Notes: generated from the sequence alone by a model not told the origin. A stretch of DNA of 64,000 bases from Acidobacterium capsulatum ATCC 51196 (GCF_000022565.1 NC_012483.1:3782001-3846000); one strand, 5' to 3'. Counted from the first letter of the stretch, positions 6,737-15,135 are shown. Numbers and translations: made by a program.

Positions 6737-8299
6737 TCAGACTCTTTGAATCTTTTGCTTTTTTACTGAATAGCCGTAGCCCTCAAGCCGACGTCGAGCG
6801 CTACGGAGACTTACCTTGCTGAAGAACGGAATATCCAAAGGTTGCACCGAACCACTAATGATTGCGAAGACGACATCGTAATCAGCAGCCCTAGGCTTGG
6901 TACGCTTTGGGTCGCTCAGCTTGTATCCACGCGGAAGCAGCTGATTCAAGCGCGCACGAAATTCTCCATCGCTCACAAGCAGTTCTCCCGATACAGCTCC
7001 TTGCATGAAAAGGTGGCTCAGTACACTTGAACCGCCATACTTCTTCACATGTACAAGTTTCTTATCGCGTGTCAGGATGTCGCAAAACTCGATCTTGTTG
7101 TGCCCCCCACCGTGCGAAATCATTCTTTGATCCATGCAGCACGCGTTACCGAGTATCTGGGCCGCACTCTGGTTGTAAGCCAATTCCGATCCCCCCGTGT
7201 ATTCAGGAAGCGCGAGTCTGGCGTCTGGTATGCCTTGGAAGTCAGCCTGTACCTGCTCTCCGAACGCTGGAGCTATCTGATACCATTTTCCGTTATTCAG
7301 AATATAGAGCTTTCTCCCAAGCTCGACCTCGGCATAAAGGCACCGGAACGCCGACCAGCGTTGCAGCGGGTCTTCATTCTGTGCCTCGATTGCATATACG
7401 TGTGCATTCTTGAGCGCGTCGATAGACAAGGTATCTCCCTCAAGTTCGTCGAGGAATTCTTGCAGGATGAGATCCGCTCTCAGTTTGGCTCTCTTCGGAC
7501 GTACTGAACGAAAACCGGCAACGCTTGCCCAATCGATAACTTCAGGAACGGCCATCCAGGTCTTTTCGAGGTTTCCCTGACCTAGCCGATCAATCAGCTC
7601 CGCATTCAGCTTGTCCTCAATCAGCGTGTCTCGTACTTCCCTGATTTGGTCGATCCAGTCGAAATTTGTTCTGTAGGCTTTGCTGCGAGAACGTGCTCGC
7701 GCATAACAAAGAAATGTGGCAATGTTTGTTACATCGACAGGTGCTGAAATGTGAAGAGCGTCTTTTCCGGTCAAAATACTGCCGAGCGTTGGGTCCTGTG
7801 AGCGCCCCGTCACCGAGCTAACTAAATCCTGTTCGACGTCGATGCCAAACTCTCCGGGAGCGACATCACGACTCATCTGCTCTCGACTATGTTTTGGAAT
7901 TGCGCCCAATGCGGTCTTGTCGATACTACGGAAACTCTCCGCACCAACTGAATTGAGAACCACACGCAGTCCAAATCGCTCCTCTACGACGCCCTCTTTA
8001 AGCAGGTGGCGTCCTTGTCCGAACGAAATTGCGAAGTAGGTCTTGCGATCATTCTCGGTAAGAGGAACCAGAAACAAAGCCTTTGCGCTCGAGGTCAAGA
8101 TGTTTATTTGTTCGTCCAGTCTGTTGCCGAAGAACTTGGTTAGCCATGTTGGTGGTGCGGGTTGAGATCGTTCATACACAAACGTGCCTAGACTCCCAAC
8201 CTCGATGGTGACGGTTTTACGTTCGACGATCTCGCTAAGGGAGCGAAACTTTGACTTGATCTGATAGACCGTAAGCCGGTTGGTGCTTGTTCGTGCCAT
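6737..8299 (-). CDS. DUF6119 / TIGR04141-family protein, linked to ABC-3C genes
   Basis: A 520-residue protein of the sporadically distributed TIGR04141 family (DUF6119). The best sign is the C-terminal third: GGGHNKIEFCDILTRDKKLV, then HVKKYGGSSVLSHLFMQG, typical of this family. The spacing of acidic residues in IEFCD and the lysine of HVKK resembles a PD-(D/E)XK-like nuclease core; that is my inference. AGGAG precedes the ATG. It follows the ABC-3C ATPase gene by 119 nt on the same strand and may be co-transcribed. Members occur in patchy, defence-rich genomic regions, but the biochemical role is not established to my knowledge. Confidence 0.75.
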   Translation of the reverse strand: MARTSTNRLTVYQIKSKFRSLSEIVERKTVTIEVGSLGTFVYERSQPAPPTWLTKFFGNRLDEQINILTSSAKALFLVPLTENDRKTYFAISFGQGRHLLKEGVVEERFGLRVVLNSVGAESFRSIDKTALGAIPKHSREQMSRDVAPGEFGIDVEQDLVSSVTGRSQDPTLGSILTGKDALHISAPVDVTNIATFLCYARARSRSKAYRTNFDWIDQIREVRDTLIEDKLNAELIDRLGQGNLEKTWMAVPEVIDWASVAGFRSVRPKRAKLRADLILQEFLDELEGDTLSIDALKNAHVYAIEAQNEDPLQRWSAFRCLYAEVELGRKLYILNNGKWYQIAPAFGEQVQADFQGIPDARLALPEYTGGSELAYNQSAAQILGNACCMDQRMISHGGGHNKIEFCDILTRDKKLVHVKKYGGSSVLSHLFMQGAVSGELLVSDGEFRARLNQLLPRGYKLSDPKRTKPRAADYDVVFAIISGSVQPLDIPFFSKVSLRSARRRLEGYGYSVKKQKIQRV

Positions 8300-8418
8300 G
8301 AAAACTCCTCATTCGGTCCTAACTCCATAAAGTCAAGAGATGAATTGCCGTTCCACTTGCTGGAAGCATCTCGATATCAAGGCAAGAGCGAAATGCGAAG
8401 ATTTGCGAAGGTCAAATA

Positions 8419-10386
8419 CTAGTCCATCCACTCATTGGGAATTAGTGCCTGTCCGTTGCGCCACTCATCGACTTCGTGAACCAGAGGGACTCCGCCCCAA
8501 ACCGCTTTGGCTGCGTGATCCAGTACGATGACTTGAAATTTATCTGACGTGGCACTCATCGCTTGCGACATGGCTGCAAAGACTTTCCGAACTGCTTCTG
8601 CGTCTTCATCCTGCCATTCTGGCTCTGAAGCAGGCTCAGCATCTTTACGGTCTGCAAGGCGTTGGGGGAAATAGACCTGACTGGGCTGGTCATAGACGAT
8701 GAAGTTTGGCACCGGGCATGAGGGAAGGGTAAGGAAGAATTGGTGCAATGCAAGAGTTATCGCAACGTGGTAGGACAACCAATTCGAACCGCTTCCAATT
8801 TCCCAAAGAAAATCTTCACGTCCTGCGCGTTGGACTTTCAACGTCAGTTCGGTGTCAGAAAGGCTAACTGGGTCATTGGGAGCCTCCGCATCCAGAAACG
8901 GCATGAGGCGGCCAGCAAAAAGATTCACTGAGGAGAGTGCCCGCCGCAATCTCTGTCCGATTTCTGCTTCGGAGATCAGGATCTCCAACTCATTGACGCG
9001 ATCGCGTAGTAACGCAACCTCCGCTGAGAGTTCACCATCCTGACCAATGGTGTCGAAAATGGCTAAGTCCGCTTCTAGGTGCCCCAGAAAACGAGATGCC
9101 CGCATCTGCGCATACTGGCGGTCACGCGCTGCCTGAGATTGCTTGGTCAGTGCGGCCTGTCGAATACGGATACCTTTCAAGCGTTCCACCTGCTCGGAGA
9201 TGGCTGAGCTAACTCTTTCGAGTTCTCGGTCAAAGCTAGGCGGAAGAGCGCTGGTAGAAGTTGCTTCTTCGAGTATGGTAAGACTGCTCAGCAGCTCTCC
9301 GAGTTTCGCCGGAGGCTCGACAAGATGGGTGTTGCAGAGCGGGCAGTCCTGTCCTGACTGCTGGTCACTGAGCCAACGGCTCAGCTGTAGGCGATCTCTC
9401 TGCAATACAAGGGACTTATGGTAGGAAGTCGAGCTTTGGCGAAGTTGCTCCATTTCCGCGCTGCGCCGGCGCAGCCTAGAGAGCTCCTGAGCGATGGTCT
9501 GCTCTTCGGAGCTTAATCTATTGAGTTCGGTCACGCCCTCATTGACTGCAGCCGTAGTCACGAGCGGATCAACATTGACGGAGGAGGCTATAGTACGCAG
9601 TTGATCTATAGCGCCCGCTTGATTTGCAGCTACGGGCGCATCACTCGCGATCAGTCCAAGGTCCTTCGCTTCAGAGACTCTGGCATCGATCGTCGCGCGC
9701 CACCGCTCTGACAGGTTTTGTATGTTGCGAAGATCGGCTTCTTTTTTCTTAAGCTCTCTTTGCCGCCGTTGCAGCTCATGCCGCTGGGCCAGCGTTTCTC
9801 CACTGACGGCCCCTAGAACGTAGGGAAAAATGCTTTGCAGCTTCGCGCGGTTCTTTACGCTGTCTGCCTTGTAGAACAAGACGTTTGGATTGGCAACAAT
9901 ATTCTGGGGCTGGAAATTGAAGGAGGCTAGATCGCGAAAGCTAGGCCGACCGAGTCCGTTACTGCCGGCGTCATCCACGGTGAAACTAAGGGTTGAAAGC
10001 ATCGACAGGCTGTCTAGTCGTTGCTTCACGGAATCCTTTGTAGCGTTTTTGGTCACGACGCTTGGGATCTCTACTTGGGCAGACTCCTGCAGGTACATGT
10101 CGTCGGTGGCCTGTAGTTGCTCGGGCTCGCGCCGGGCAAACAATTTTTCGCCCTCTGCGGTGCTGATAACGACGCCAAACCAGCTTGTCCTTTCTCTAAT
10201 AATGCCAGTGGGAATTGTGCATCTGCGCGAGCCTAGGCAGTAGTCGATGATGGGGACGATTGCCGACTTGCCAGTTCGGGATAGGCCTGAGATGACATTG
10301 ATACGCCCGCGCTCGAAAGCGACGGTACGAATTTCGTGTTTTGGATTCTTTGGCCAAAGGATGATTTTGCTGATCTGGAAGTCCAC
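8419..10386 (-). CDS. SMC-like ABC ATPase of ABC-3C system (DUF3732)
   Basis: A 655-residue ATPase with Walker A GLSRTGKS at residues 34-41, long coiled-coil arms (about 200-330 and 390-480) around a zinc-hook-like CPLC at 348-351, and a Walker-B-region signature VYDQPSQVYFP near 565-574 that is typical of DUF3732. The signature-like segment GSGSNWLSYHV lies at about 531-541. Start is GTG; its last base pair of context is shared with the TAG of the upstream gene (TAGTG), so translation is coupled. In the ABC three-component (ABC-3C) systems described by Aravind and colleagues this is the sensor/switch ATPase acting with a middle component and an effector. Confidence 0.88.
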   Translation of the reverse strand: MDFQISKIILWPKNPKHEIRTVAFERGRINVISGLSRTGKSAIVPIIDYCLGSRRCTIPTGIIRERTSWFGVVISTAEGEKLFARREPEQLQATDDMYLQESAQVEIPSVVTKNATKDSVKQRLDSLSMLSTLSFTVDDAGSNGLGRPSFRDLASFNFQPQNIVANPNVLFYKADSVKNRAKLQSIFPYVLGAVSGETLAQRHELQRRQRELKKKEADLRNIQNLSERWRATIDARVSEAKDLGLIASDAPVAANQAGAIDQLRTIASSVNVDPLVTTAAVNEGVTELNRLSSEEQTIAQELSRLRRRSAEMEQLRQSSTSYHKSLVLQRDRLQLSRWLSDQQSGQDCPLCNTHLVEPPAKLGELLSSLTILEEATSTSALPPSFDRELERVSSAISEQVERLKGIRIRQAALTKQSQAARDRQYAQMRASRFLGHLEADLAIFDTIGQDGELSAEVALLRDRVNELEILISEAEIGQRLRRALSSVNLFAGRLMPFLDAEAPNDPVSLSDTELTLKVQRAGREDFLWEIGSGSNWLSYHVAITLALHQFFLTLPSCPVPNFIVYDQPSQVYFPQRLADRKDAEPASEPEWQDEDAEAVRKVFAAMSQAMSATSDKFQVIVLDHAAKAVWGGVPLVHEVDEWRNGQALIPNEWMD

Positions 10387-10892
10387 TAGAAGGTCACCTG
10401 CATTTGTAGGCCGATTTCATACAATGTGAGGCCGGAAAACCAAACTCCCAATTTTTCGGCGTAGCGGAGCATTGGCCGGATAGAGATAGGCACGCCACTG
10501 ACGAGTGGGGTTTCGGACAAAGACAACAACGTTCCTTTAGCGGTATCGAGGGCGAGGATATTCGAGGTGAATGCAAGTCGCAGCGATTCCCAAGAGAGGT
10601 CACGCATCGCGATCGCACGTCCGCCAACGGCAAGCAGGAGGTCCGTTTTCGATTCCTCAGCGCTACGAAACTTTTCTGTCAACTTGCGCAAACCGGAAGC
10701 CGAGCGCGTCGAGGCAACTAGTGTTGCGGTCTCCTCGTGATAAAGAATCGGAAGCACCAAGAAGGCCAACGGTAAAGGCATGAAGTCGCCGGTAGGATGG
10801 GTCTGCTGGTATCTAGCGGCGGCTCGCCAAATTAAGATCGACCCCAAGGCGGGGTTCTGAACAGCCCGGACCTCTCTATTCAGAATCGCCAT
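10386..10892 (-). CDS. ABC-3C middle component
   Basis: A 168-residue protein from the ATG at 10892. The features NREVRAVQNPALGSILIW, then PLPLAFLVLPILYHEET and TRSASGLRKLTEKF match the middle component of three-component ABC systems (formerly DUF6521-like). It overlaps the upstream effector gene by 17 nt and ends at the start of the ATPase gene, so all three are one tightly coupled unit. The frame is open to 11225, but the extra N-terminal part is a shadow of the effector gene. Middle components are thought to bridge ATPase and effector; the family call is confident, the mechanism is inferred from published genomic analysis. Confidence 0.85.
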   Translation of the reverse strand: MAILNREVRAVQNPALGSILIWRAAARYQQTHPTGDFMPLPLAFLVLPILYHEETATLVASTRSASGLRKLTEKFRSAEESKTDLLLAVGGRAIAMRDLSWESLRLAFTSNILALDTAKGTLLSLSETPLVSGVPISIRPMLRYAEKLGVWFSGLTLYEIGLQMQVTF

Positions 10893-12108
10893 GGCAGGCT
10901 CCGGGGCTAAGGAGAATTCTATATTCGGGGTGCCATCCAACTGTCTGGTTCTCAGCGAGAGCGTGAAAGCTGCCAGGAGTAAAGAATGGCGGTGGTTCGA
11001 GCCCCTGAAGCTTCTGTTGGTGAAGACCGCAATCGGCAAGCAAGAGCTTGCCTCGCTCCACGCTGGGCAGACTTTTGTGGACGATGTCGTTGATCGATCG
11101 TTTATTTTTCCAAAACGCAACGAGAGCCTCCTCGTATTCGTCGAAGCTCTTATCGTGGACGATTCCTTGCTCGCTCCATGCTGAGCGTTCCGCCGAAGCG
11201 CGAAGAAATTGATTGATCGCCTCAATCACATCTTCCTCGGTGTGCTCTATGAGTTCAAGCTGCCGCACATAGGTTCGCAGATGTTCGGCAGCAATCGTAT
11301 CGTCGGTTAGTTCAAATGTTCCCGCAACTGAGGTCAGAATTTGGCGAAAGTCGATTCGTGGCAGAAAGGACTGCATTTCGACGTTAAATTCATCGACGTT
11401 CAATGTTGCAGTTTTACCTTCCTGCAGAAGTCCATCGAGCCGCTCTTTGATCCATCCATGCGCATGTTGAATGACGGCGTCGACGCTTTCGGGGCGCACC
11501 CACTTACTCACGACCTTTGGCCGCAGATCACGCAAGGGGTCTTTGGCCGCGACAGAGAGACTAAAGCGCTGAATGATGCCAATCACATCTTGGGGCGGAT
11601 CATCGAGCACATGATTGACATATGGCGCCAGTGTCTCCGCGAGGTTCTTCTTCTTGGGGTACTTTTGACCTGGACCCCAGAGGTCGGCGCGGGCCTGCTC
11701 AAAGGCAGCCTTCGCATCCTCCTCCGTTTGTGCGTCATGGAAGATATGGACAAGCTTACCGGTACGGCGCTTGGCTAGGTAGATCTCAAACTGAGAAGTG
11801 TCAAGCGAAAGCTGACCAGATGTGATCGCGGTCTTCCAGTTGCTGAATGTCTTCCAAAGGTCTACCGCCCTATCGCTTACGGGATTGGTTTTAAGAGCCG
11901 ACTTCGTCTGAGAAGCGAGCGTATTTCCGGAACCGTCCACAGAGCCAACATCTTCGAAGACTTCAAGGCTGAGAGTCGTTCCTGCTGCAGCATTCAGTGC
12001 CAGACTCAACAAGCGAATCGGTTGCATCGAATAGCCGAAAAGCTGCCCTGGAACTTGGGCGCTCTTGCGAGACAATACATCCTTCGGCTTTCTTGCTCTG
12101 TTAGCCAT
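10876..12108 (-). CDS. ABC-3C effector-side protein with nuclease-like N-terminus
   Basis: A 410-residue protein, first gene of the ABC-3C operon. The N-terminus (GQLFGYSMQPIRLLSLALN, then LEVFEDVGS and ASQTKSA at about residues 48-71) has the E...(E)D...QxK arrangement of DUF4297/Cap4-like PD-(D/E)XK nucleases. The C-terminal end (PGSFHALAENQTVGWHPEY) matches the conserved C-terminal domain that marks the effector proteins of ABC-3C systems and probably docks to the middle component. No membrane segment. The family placement is good; nuclease activity is inferred from the motif only. Upstream lies a 463-bp gap with an insertion-sequence relic. Confidence 0.78.
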   Translation of the reverse strand: MANRARKPKDVLSRKSAQVPGQLFGYSMQPIRLLSLALNAAAGTTLSLEVFEDVGSVDGSGNTLASQTKSALKTNPVSDRAVDLWKTFSNWKTAITSGQLSLDTSQFEIYLAKRRTGKLVHIFHDAQTEEDAKAAFEQARADLWGPGQKYPKKKNLAETLAPYVNHVLDDPPQDVIGIIQRFSLSVAAKDPLRDLRPKVVSKWVRPESVDAVIQHAHGWIKERLDGLLQEGKTATLNVDEFNVEMQSFLPRIDFRQILTSVAGTFELTDDTIAAEHLRTYVRQLELIEHTEEDVIEAINQFLRASAERSAWSEQGIVHDKSFDEYEEALVAFWKNKRSINDIVHKSLPSVERGKLLLADCGLHQQKLQGLEPPPFFTPGSFHALAENQTVGWHPEYRILLSPGACHGDSE

Positions 12109-12571
12109 AGTGCGCGTAAAGGCTCGTACAATTCAGCTTGCTTGAATTCCATATCTTCTCATAAGAATTCATTAGTAATCCAATCTGCGCTGTGATTCGG
12201 TCACTGCCGTCCGATTTCTACATGGATATGGGCAGTAGCGATGGACGCTCTTGTATTAATTGATCGGTAAAGTTTCAGCACGACTATGAGCACTCAAGAT
12301 CGAATTAAGTCTTCAGAGTTGGGCCAAAATCTCTGCCGTGCAACTTTAGAGATCTGGATCAATTTGAATGCTGCTGTTCTGTAGAGCTGCGTACGGCTGA
12401 GGCCGGAGCATCATAATCACATCTGGTGCTATGAGACTTCATGAGCGCATACACCCCTGATGGAAGGAGGGTGCAGTTCCTGAACCTGATCGATGAGTAC
12501 ATGGGGGGTGTCTGACGATCCATATTGGGCACCGCATCAATCGAGGCCAAGTTGATAAGCGTCGCAAGATT
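12109..12571. other. Intergenic region with IS relic
   Basis: A 463-base AT-richer stretch between the ABC-3C operon start and the PIN toxin gene end. It must contain the promoter of the ABC-3C operon. Its only recognisable content is the transposase fragment described separately; no intact gene or convincing promoter is seen. Confidence 0.6.
12385..12513 (+). mobile_element. IS3-family transposase relic (frameshifted)
   Basis: A degraded piece of the integrase (rve) domain of an IS3-type OrfB transposase. One frame reads SCVRLRPEHHNHIWCY; a shift to the neighbouring frame gives DFMSAYTPDGRRVQFLNLID and then EY before diverging to a stop. Together these match the IS3 pattern RPEHPNHVW.YDFV...T.DGR...LNLIDEYTRE. 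Only about 40 codons survive. It shows that an insertion sequence once sat between the ABC-3C and toxin-antitoxin modules. Confidence 0.75.
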
Positions 12572-13144
12572 CTACTTCAGGCCACCCATGTATTCACGGA
12601 GCGCAGAGGTCGTCTGTGTTAACCCTTGCATTTCCAGCATCGCGAGGTATTCATCCACAGATTTCGGCGGATTCTTGAGACTGCTTCTATGATTTTCAGC
12701 GGCTTCAATGACCAAGCCTGGGGAGAGATCAAACAGATTGAAAATGAACTCGTCTGGATGCTGTGCCTCTATATTGAATTCCCGGAGCGCCTCGCGGGGA
12801 AAGTCCTCCAAATTGCATGTGACGATGACACTGGCTCTGCAGCGGATCGCCGCCGCCAGGACATGGCGGTCATTTTCATCTGGCAAGAAAAGGCCCGGAA
12901 TGAGGTGTTCATATGCTGTTACGAGCGCATCTGGAGCGGCTTGATCCATGAGCTGCCTCGTGCGTTCCAACTTCTCGCGAGTGAGGTCGGGCCGGTTCTT
13001 CAAGAGATTCCTGATCCATTCTTCATGTACATCTGCGGACCACTGGGCACGAAACACTCCCGTCAATGCGAGATACATGAGGAAGCTTCGCAACTCAGCG
13101 GGATAGAGTACATTCGCGTCGAAGAAGACAATGAATGCCGCCAC
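12572..13144 (-). CDS. PIN-domain toxin (VapC-like ribonuclease)
   Basis: A 190-residue PIN-domain protein, probably an RNase toxin. The conserved acidic residues are visible: the N-terminal FFDANVLYP, the mid-protein PDENDRHVLAAAI and the following TCNLEDFP. Start is GTG at 13144, two bases after the stop of the antitoxin gene, so the pair is one operon. A C-terminal extension (ending TTSALREYMGGLK) goes beyond a minimal VapC and recurs as a relic at 2861-2998. The PIN assignment is firm; the RNA target is unknown. Confidence 0.85.
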   Translation of the reverse strand: MAAFIVFFDANVLYPAELRSFLMYLALTGVFRAQWSADVHEEWIRNLLKNRPDLTREKLERTRQLMDQAAPDALVTAYEHLIPGLFLPDENDRHVLAAAIRCRASVIVTCNLEDFPREALREFNIEAQHPDEFIFNLFDLSPGLVIEAAENHRSSLKNPPKSVDEYLAMLEMQGLTQTTSALREYMGGLK

Positions 13145-13146
13145 AA

Positions 13147-13596
13147 TCAGATCCCGATCTCCTGGTCATAGGCCACCAGTTCGGCAAGAGCCGCCCGGCG
13201 ATCTGCATCCGCTTGGCGTTTGTAGGCCATCAGGGCATCGAAGCGAACGCGACGATGCGTGCCAACCTTCCGATACTCCATCTTCCCCTCGTCCAATAGC
13301 TGAATCAGGGACGGGCGCGAGATGTTCAGCATGTCCGCCGCTTCCTGTGTGGTTAACTCAGCGTGGACTGGAATCAAGGTTACGGCATTTCCGCGCGCCA
13401 TCTCCTCCAGAATGCGAATGAGCATTTGGACGGCGGGAGCCGGAAGTTCCAATGTTTCTTCTTTGGCTGCGCCGACAACGCGCACGCGGAGCGGTGCCTT
13501 TGAGCGCATACGAGGGGCGAGCAGACGGCTGGTCTCCCGTGCAAGCGTGGCATCGGTCTCTGTGGGAAGGGTTGGTATGAGAAGTGTCTGGGACAT
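13147..13596 (-). CDS. Excisionase-type HTH antitoxin
   Basis: A 149-residue protein: a variable N-terminal part, then a helix-turn-helix of the excisionase/MerR type (LTTQEAADMLNISRPSLIQL, then LDEGKMEYRKVGTHRRVRF) and a basic helical tail. HTH proteins of this form occur as antitoxins directly upstream of PIN toxins and repress their own operon. The ATG at 13596 is preferred (GAGG 7 nt upstream); a GTG at 13599 is also in frame. A paired TTCGAA-containing repeat upstream is a candidate operator. Confidence 0.8.
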   Translation of the reverse strand: MSQTLLIPTLPTETDATLARETSRLLAPRMRSKAPLRVRVVGAAKEETLELPAPAVQMLIRILEEMARGNAVTLIPVHAELTTQEAADMLNISRPSLIQLLDEGKMEYRKVGTHRRVRFDALMAYKRQADADRRAALAELVAYDQEIGI

Positions 13597-13623
13597 CACA
13601 TCACCTCAAATAGATCGTCCCAC

Positions 13624-13661
13624 ATATTCGAAACAATCGCAAATAAGCGAAATATTCGAAA
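13624..13661. promoter_or_regulatory. Candidate operator of the toxin-antitoxin operon
   Basis: Two identical ATATTCGAAA boxes, starting at 13624 and 13652, lie 28 bp apart and flank an inverted repeat TCGC..GCGA. They are 28 bp upstream of the antitoxin start, where a promoter is expected. Repeated palindromic boxes in this position are the usual binding sites for an autoregulating antitoxin. Confidence 0.55.
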
Positions 13662-13730
13662 GCGGTAAAAAGTCAGCTTGCACTTCCAATCTTGCGACCG
13701 TTGGGTGCAAAACCCAACCTTGAAAACGCG

Positions 13731-13763
13731 CTCCCAATAGACTCCCAATAGACTCCCAATAGG
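13731..13763. repeat. Three tandem ctcccaataga repeats
   Basis: The 11-bp unit ctcccaataga is repeated three times (the last unit differs in its final base). It is followed by a second short repeat, ggtacttttcggtactt, at about 13775-13791, and preceded by a hairpin (GTTGGGT, GCAAA, ACCCAAC) near 13700. All lie within 150 bp of the tRNA fragment at 13844, so they may be integrase or accessory-factor binding sites. Confidence 0.5.
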
Positions 13764-13843
13764 GTGTCCGGAGGGTACTTTTCGGTACTTCCGTGTCGCT
13801 ATCCGCACCTAAGAAATCAGTTAGATACGCGAGTGCACGGCCA

Positions 13844-13889
<46 letters not shown>

Positions 13890-14110
13890 AGCCCAGTCTT
13901 TTTATCCCTTCGGACTGTAGCTTGAGCTCAAGTGATCGCTTTCTGGATAGGTCTTGTGCTCTTGAGCGGGTGTTGATCACTGACTCAACTTGGAAAGTTC
14001 ATCCCGTTTCGAGCGACAGGTGGGCTTTGAATTCATCTCATTCACATTTTGTAGTCTTCTGACGGTGACCTGCTAGCCTCTGTTGACGCCGGGCGCCAAC
14101 CTCGCCGTCT

Positions 14111-14136
14111 CTACCCGTGGGCTAGCGTTTTTTTTT
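14111..14136 (+). terminator. Possible rho-independent terminator
   Basis: A short stem, CTACCC with GGG(C)TAG around a GT loop, is followed by a run of nine T residues. It points away from the tRNA fragment and could once have ended tRNA transcription. The stem is short and has a bulge. Confidence 0.4.
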
Positions 14137-14143
14137 GCTGCGC

Positions 14144-14180
14144 ACCGGCCTCTCGTGCAGCGGTTGCTTGAGAGGCCGGT
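14144..14180 (-). repeat. Inverted repeat ending the hydroxyproline operon
   Basis: An 11-bp perfect stem, ACCGGCCTCTC and GAGAGGCCGGT, with a 15-base loop. It lies 53 bases after the last gene of the minus-strand operon. There is no T-run on that strand, so it would be a terminator only with help, or an mRNA 3'-end stabiliser. Confidence 0.5.
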
Positions 14181-14232
14181 ACGGAATCGGGCATGGCGCA
14201 TCCCGTTAAAGATCAAGATCGATGATGTGAAG

Positions 14233-15123
14233 TTAAAGCGCAGGCCGGGTTTGCATGGCATGGGCGAGCGCGCCAAGAGCCTCATCGCGTTCATGCCCGG
14301 TGATCTCAAGACGGGGCCCACGGACTCGCTCATTGCCCATGCCGGTTTCCTGCTGTACCAGCTTGATGAGCTGTATGAACTTGGGAACGGTATCCATACG
14401 AAGCAGCGGCAGAAACCAGCGATAGAGTGCAAACGCCTCTTCGTCCTTGCCGGCAAGGGCGAGACGGAATAGCTGCACCGATTCTTTGGGGAACGCGTTG
14501 ACGAGTCCTGCGACCCAGCCTGTGGCTCCGGCAGCTATGCCTTCCACAATCGCATCATCGACGCCGACAAAAATAGAAAGCTTGTTTGTGAGAGCGCGAA
14601 TTGCGGTGATGCGGCGGACATCGGTGCTGGACTCCTTGACGGCTTGCAAATTGGAGTGTTCTGCGGCGAGCTCGGCAATCTGTTCGGGAAGAAAGTCAGT
14701 GCCGTAAGAAACAGGATTGTTGTAGAGCATGCATGAGAGCGGGGTCGCGGTGATCACTTCGCTGAGATAGGCTTTCATCTCCCGCCAATCCCCCTTGTAG
14801 ACATAAGGCGGCAAAACCATCAGCCCCTTACAGCCAGCAGTGGCTGCCGCTTTTGCGAGGGAGACTGACTCCGCAGTGGAGAGCGAAGAGATGGCCGCAA
14901 CCACAGGAACCCGTTGACCGGCAGTCTGCACCATATTGTTGAGAATGGCGATCTTTTCTTCGGTTGAGAGGGTAGCGGCCTCTCCGAGCGAGCCAAGCAT
15001 GATCAGTCCTGTGCATCCACTATCGATCATCCAGTTTGCGTGCCTGGCCATGAACGTGTGATCCACCTGCAGTTGCGGATCAAAGCAGGTAGTCATGGCG
15101 GGCATGACGCCTTTCCATTGCAT
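14233..15123 (-). CDS. lhpC: DapA-family lyase, probable Pyr4H2C deaminase
   Basis: TIM-barrel aldolase of the dihydrodipicolinate synthase family, 296 residues. The Schiff-base lysine lies in LQAVKESSTD and the YNNP motif is present. In hydroxyproline operons this family member (LhpC) removes water and ammonia from 1-pyrroline-4-hydroxy-2-carboxylate to give alpha-ketoglutarate semialdehyde. It is the last gene of the operon that begins with the epimerase at 18736, with only 12 bases to the upstream gene and AGGAGA before its ATG. The function follows from context; a true DapA role is unlikely here. Confidence 0.82.
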   Translation of the reverse strand: MQWKGVMPAMTTCFDPQLQVDHTFMARHANWMIDSGCTGLIMLGSLGEAATLSTEEKIAILNNMVQTAGQRVPVVAAISSLSTAESVSLAKAAATAGCKGLMVLPPYVYKGDWREMKAYLSEVITATPLSCMLYNNPVSYGTDFLPEQIAELAAEHSNLQAVKESSTDVRRITAIRALTNKLSIFVGVDDAIVEGIAAGATGWVAGLVNAFPKESVQLFRLALAGKDEEAFALYRWFLPLLRMDTVPKFIQLIKLVQQETGMGNERVRGPRLEITGHERDEALGALAHAMQTRPAL

Positions 15124-15135
15124 AGATGTTTCTCC

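Noticed and set aside
12359-12550. 63-codon minus-strand frame
   Set aside because: It is antisense to the IS3 transposase relic and has no ribosome site or domain.
13731-13763. Short CRISPR-like array
   Set aside because: Units are 11 bp in direct tandem with no spacers, and no cas genes are present.
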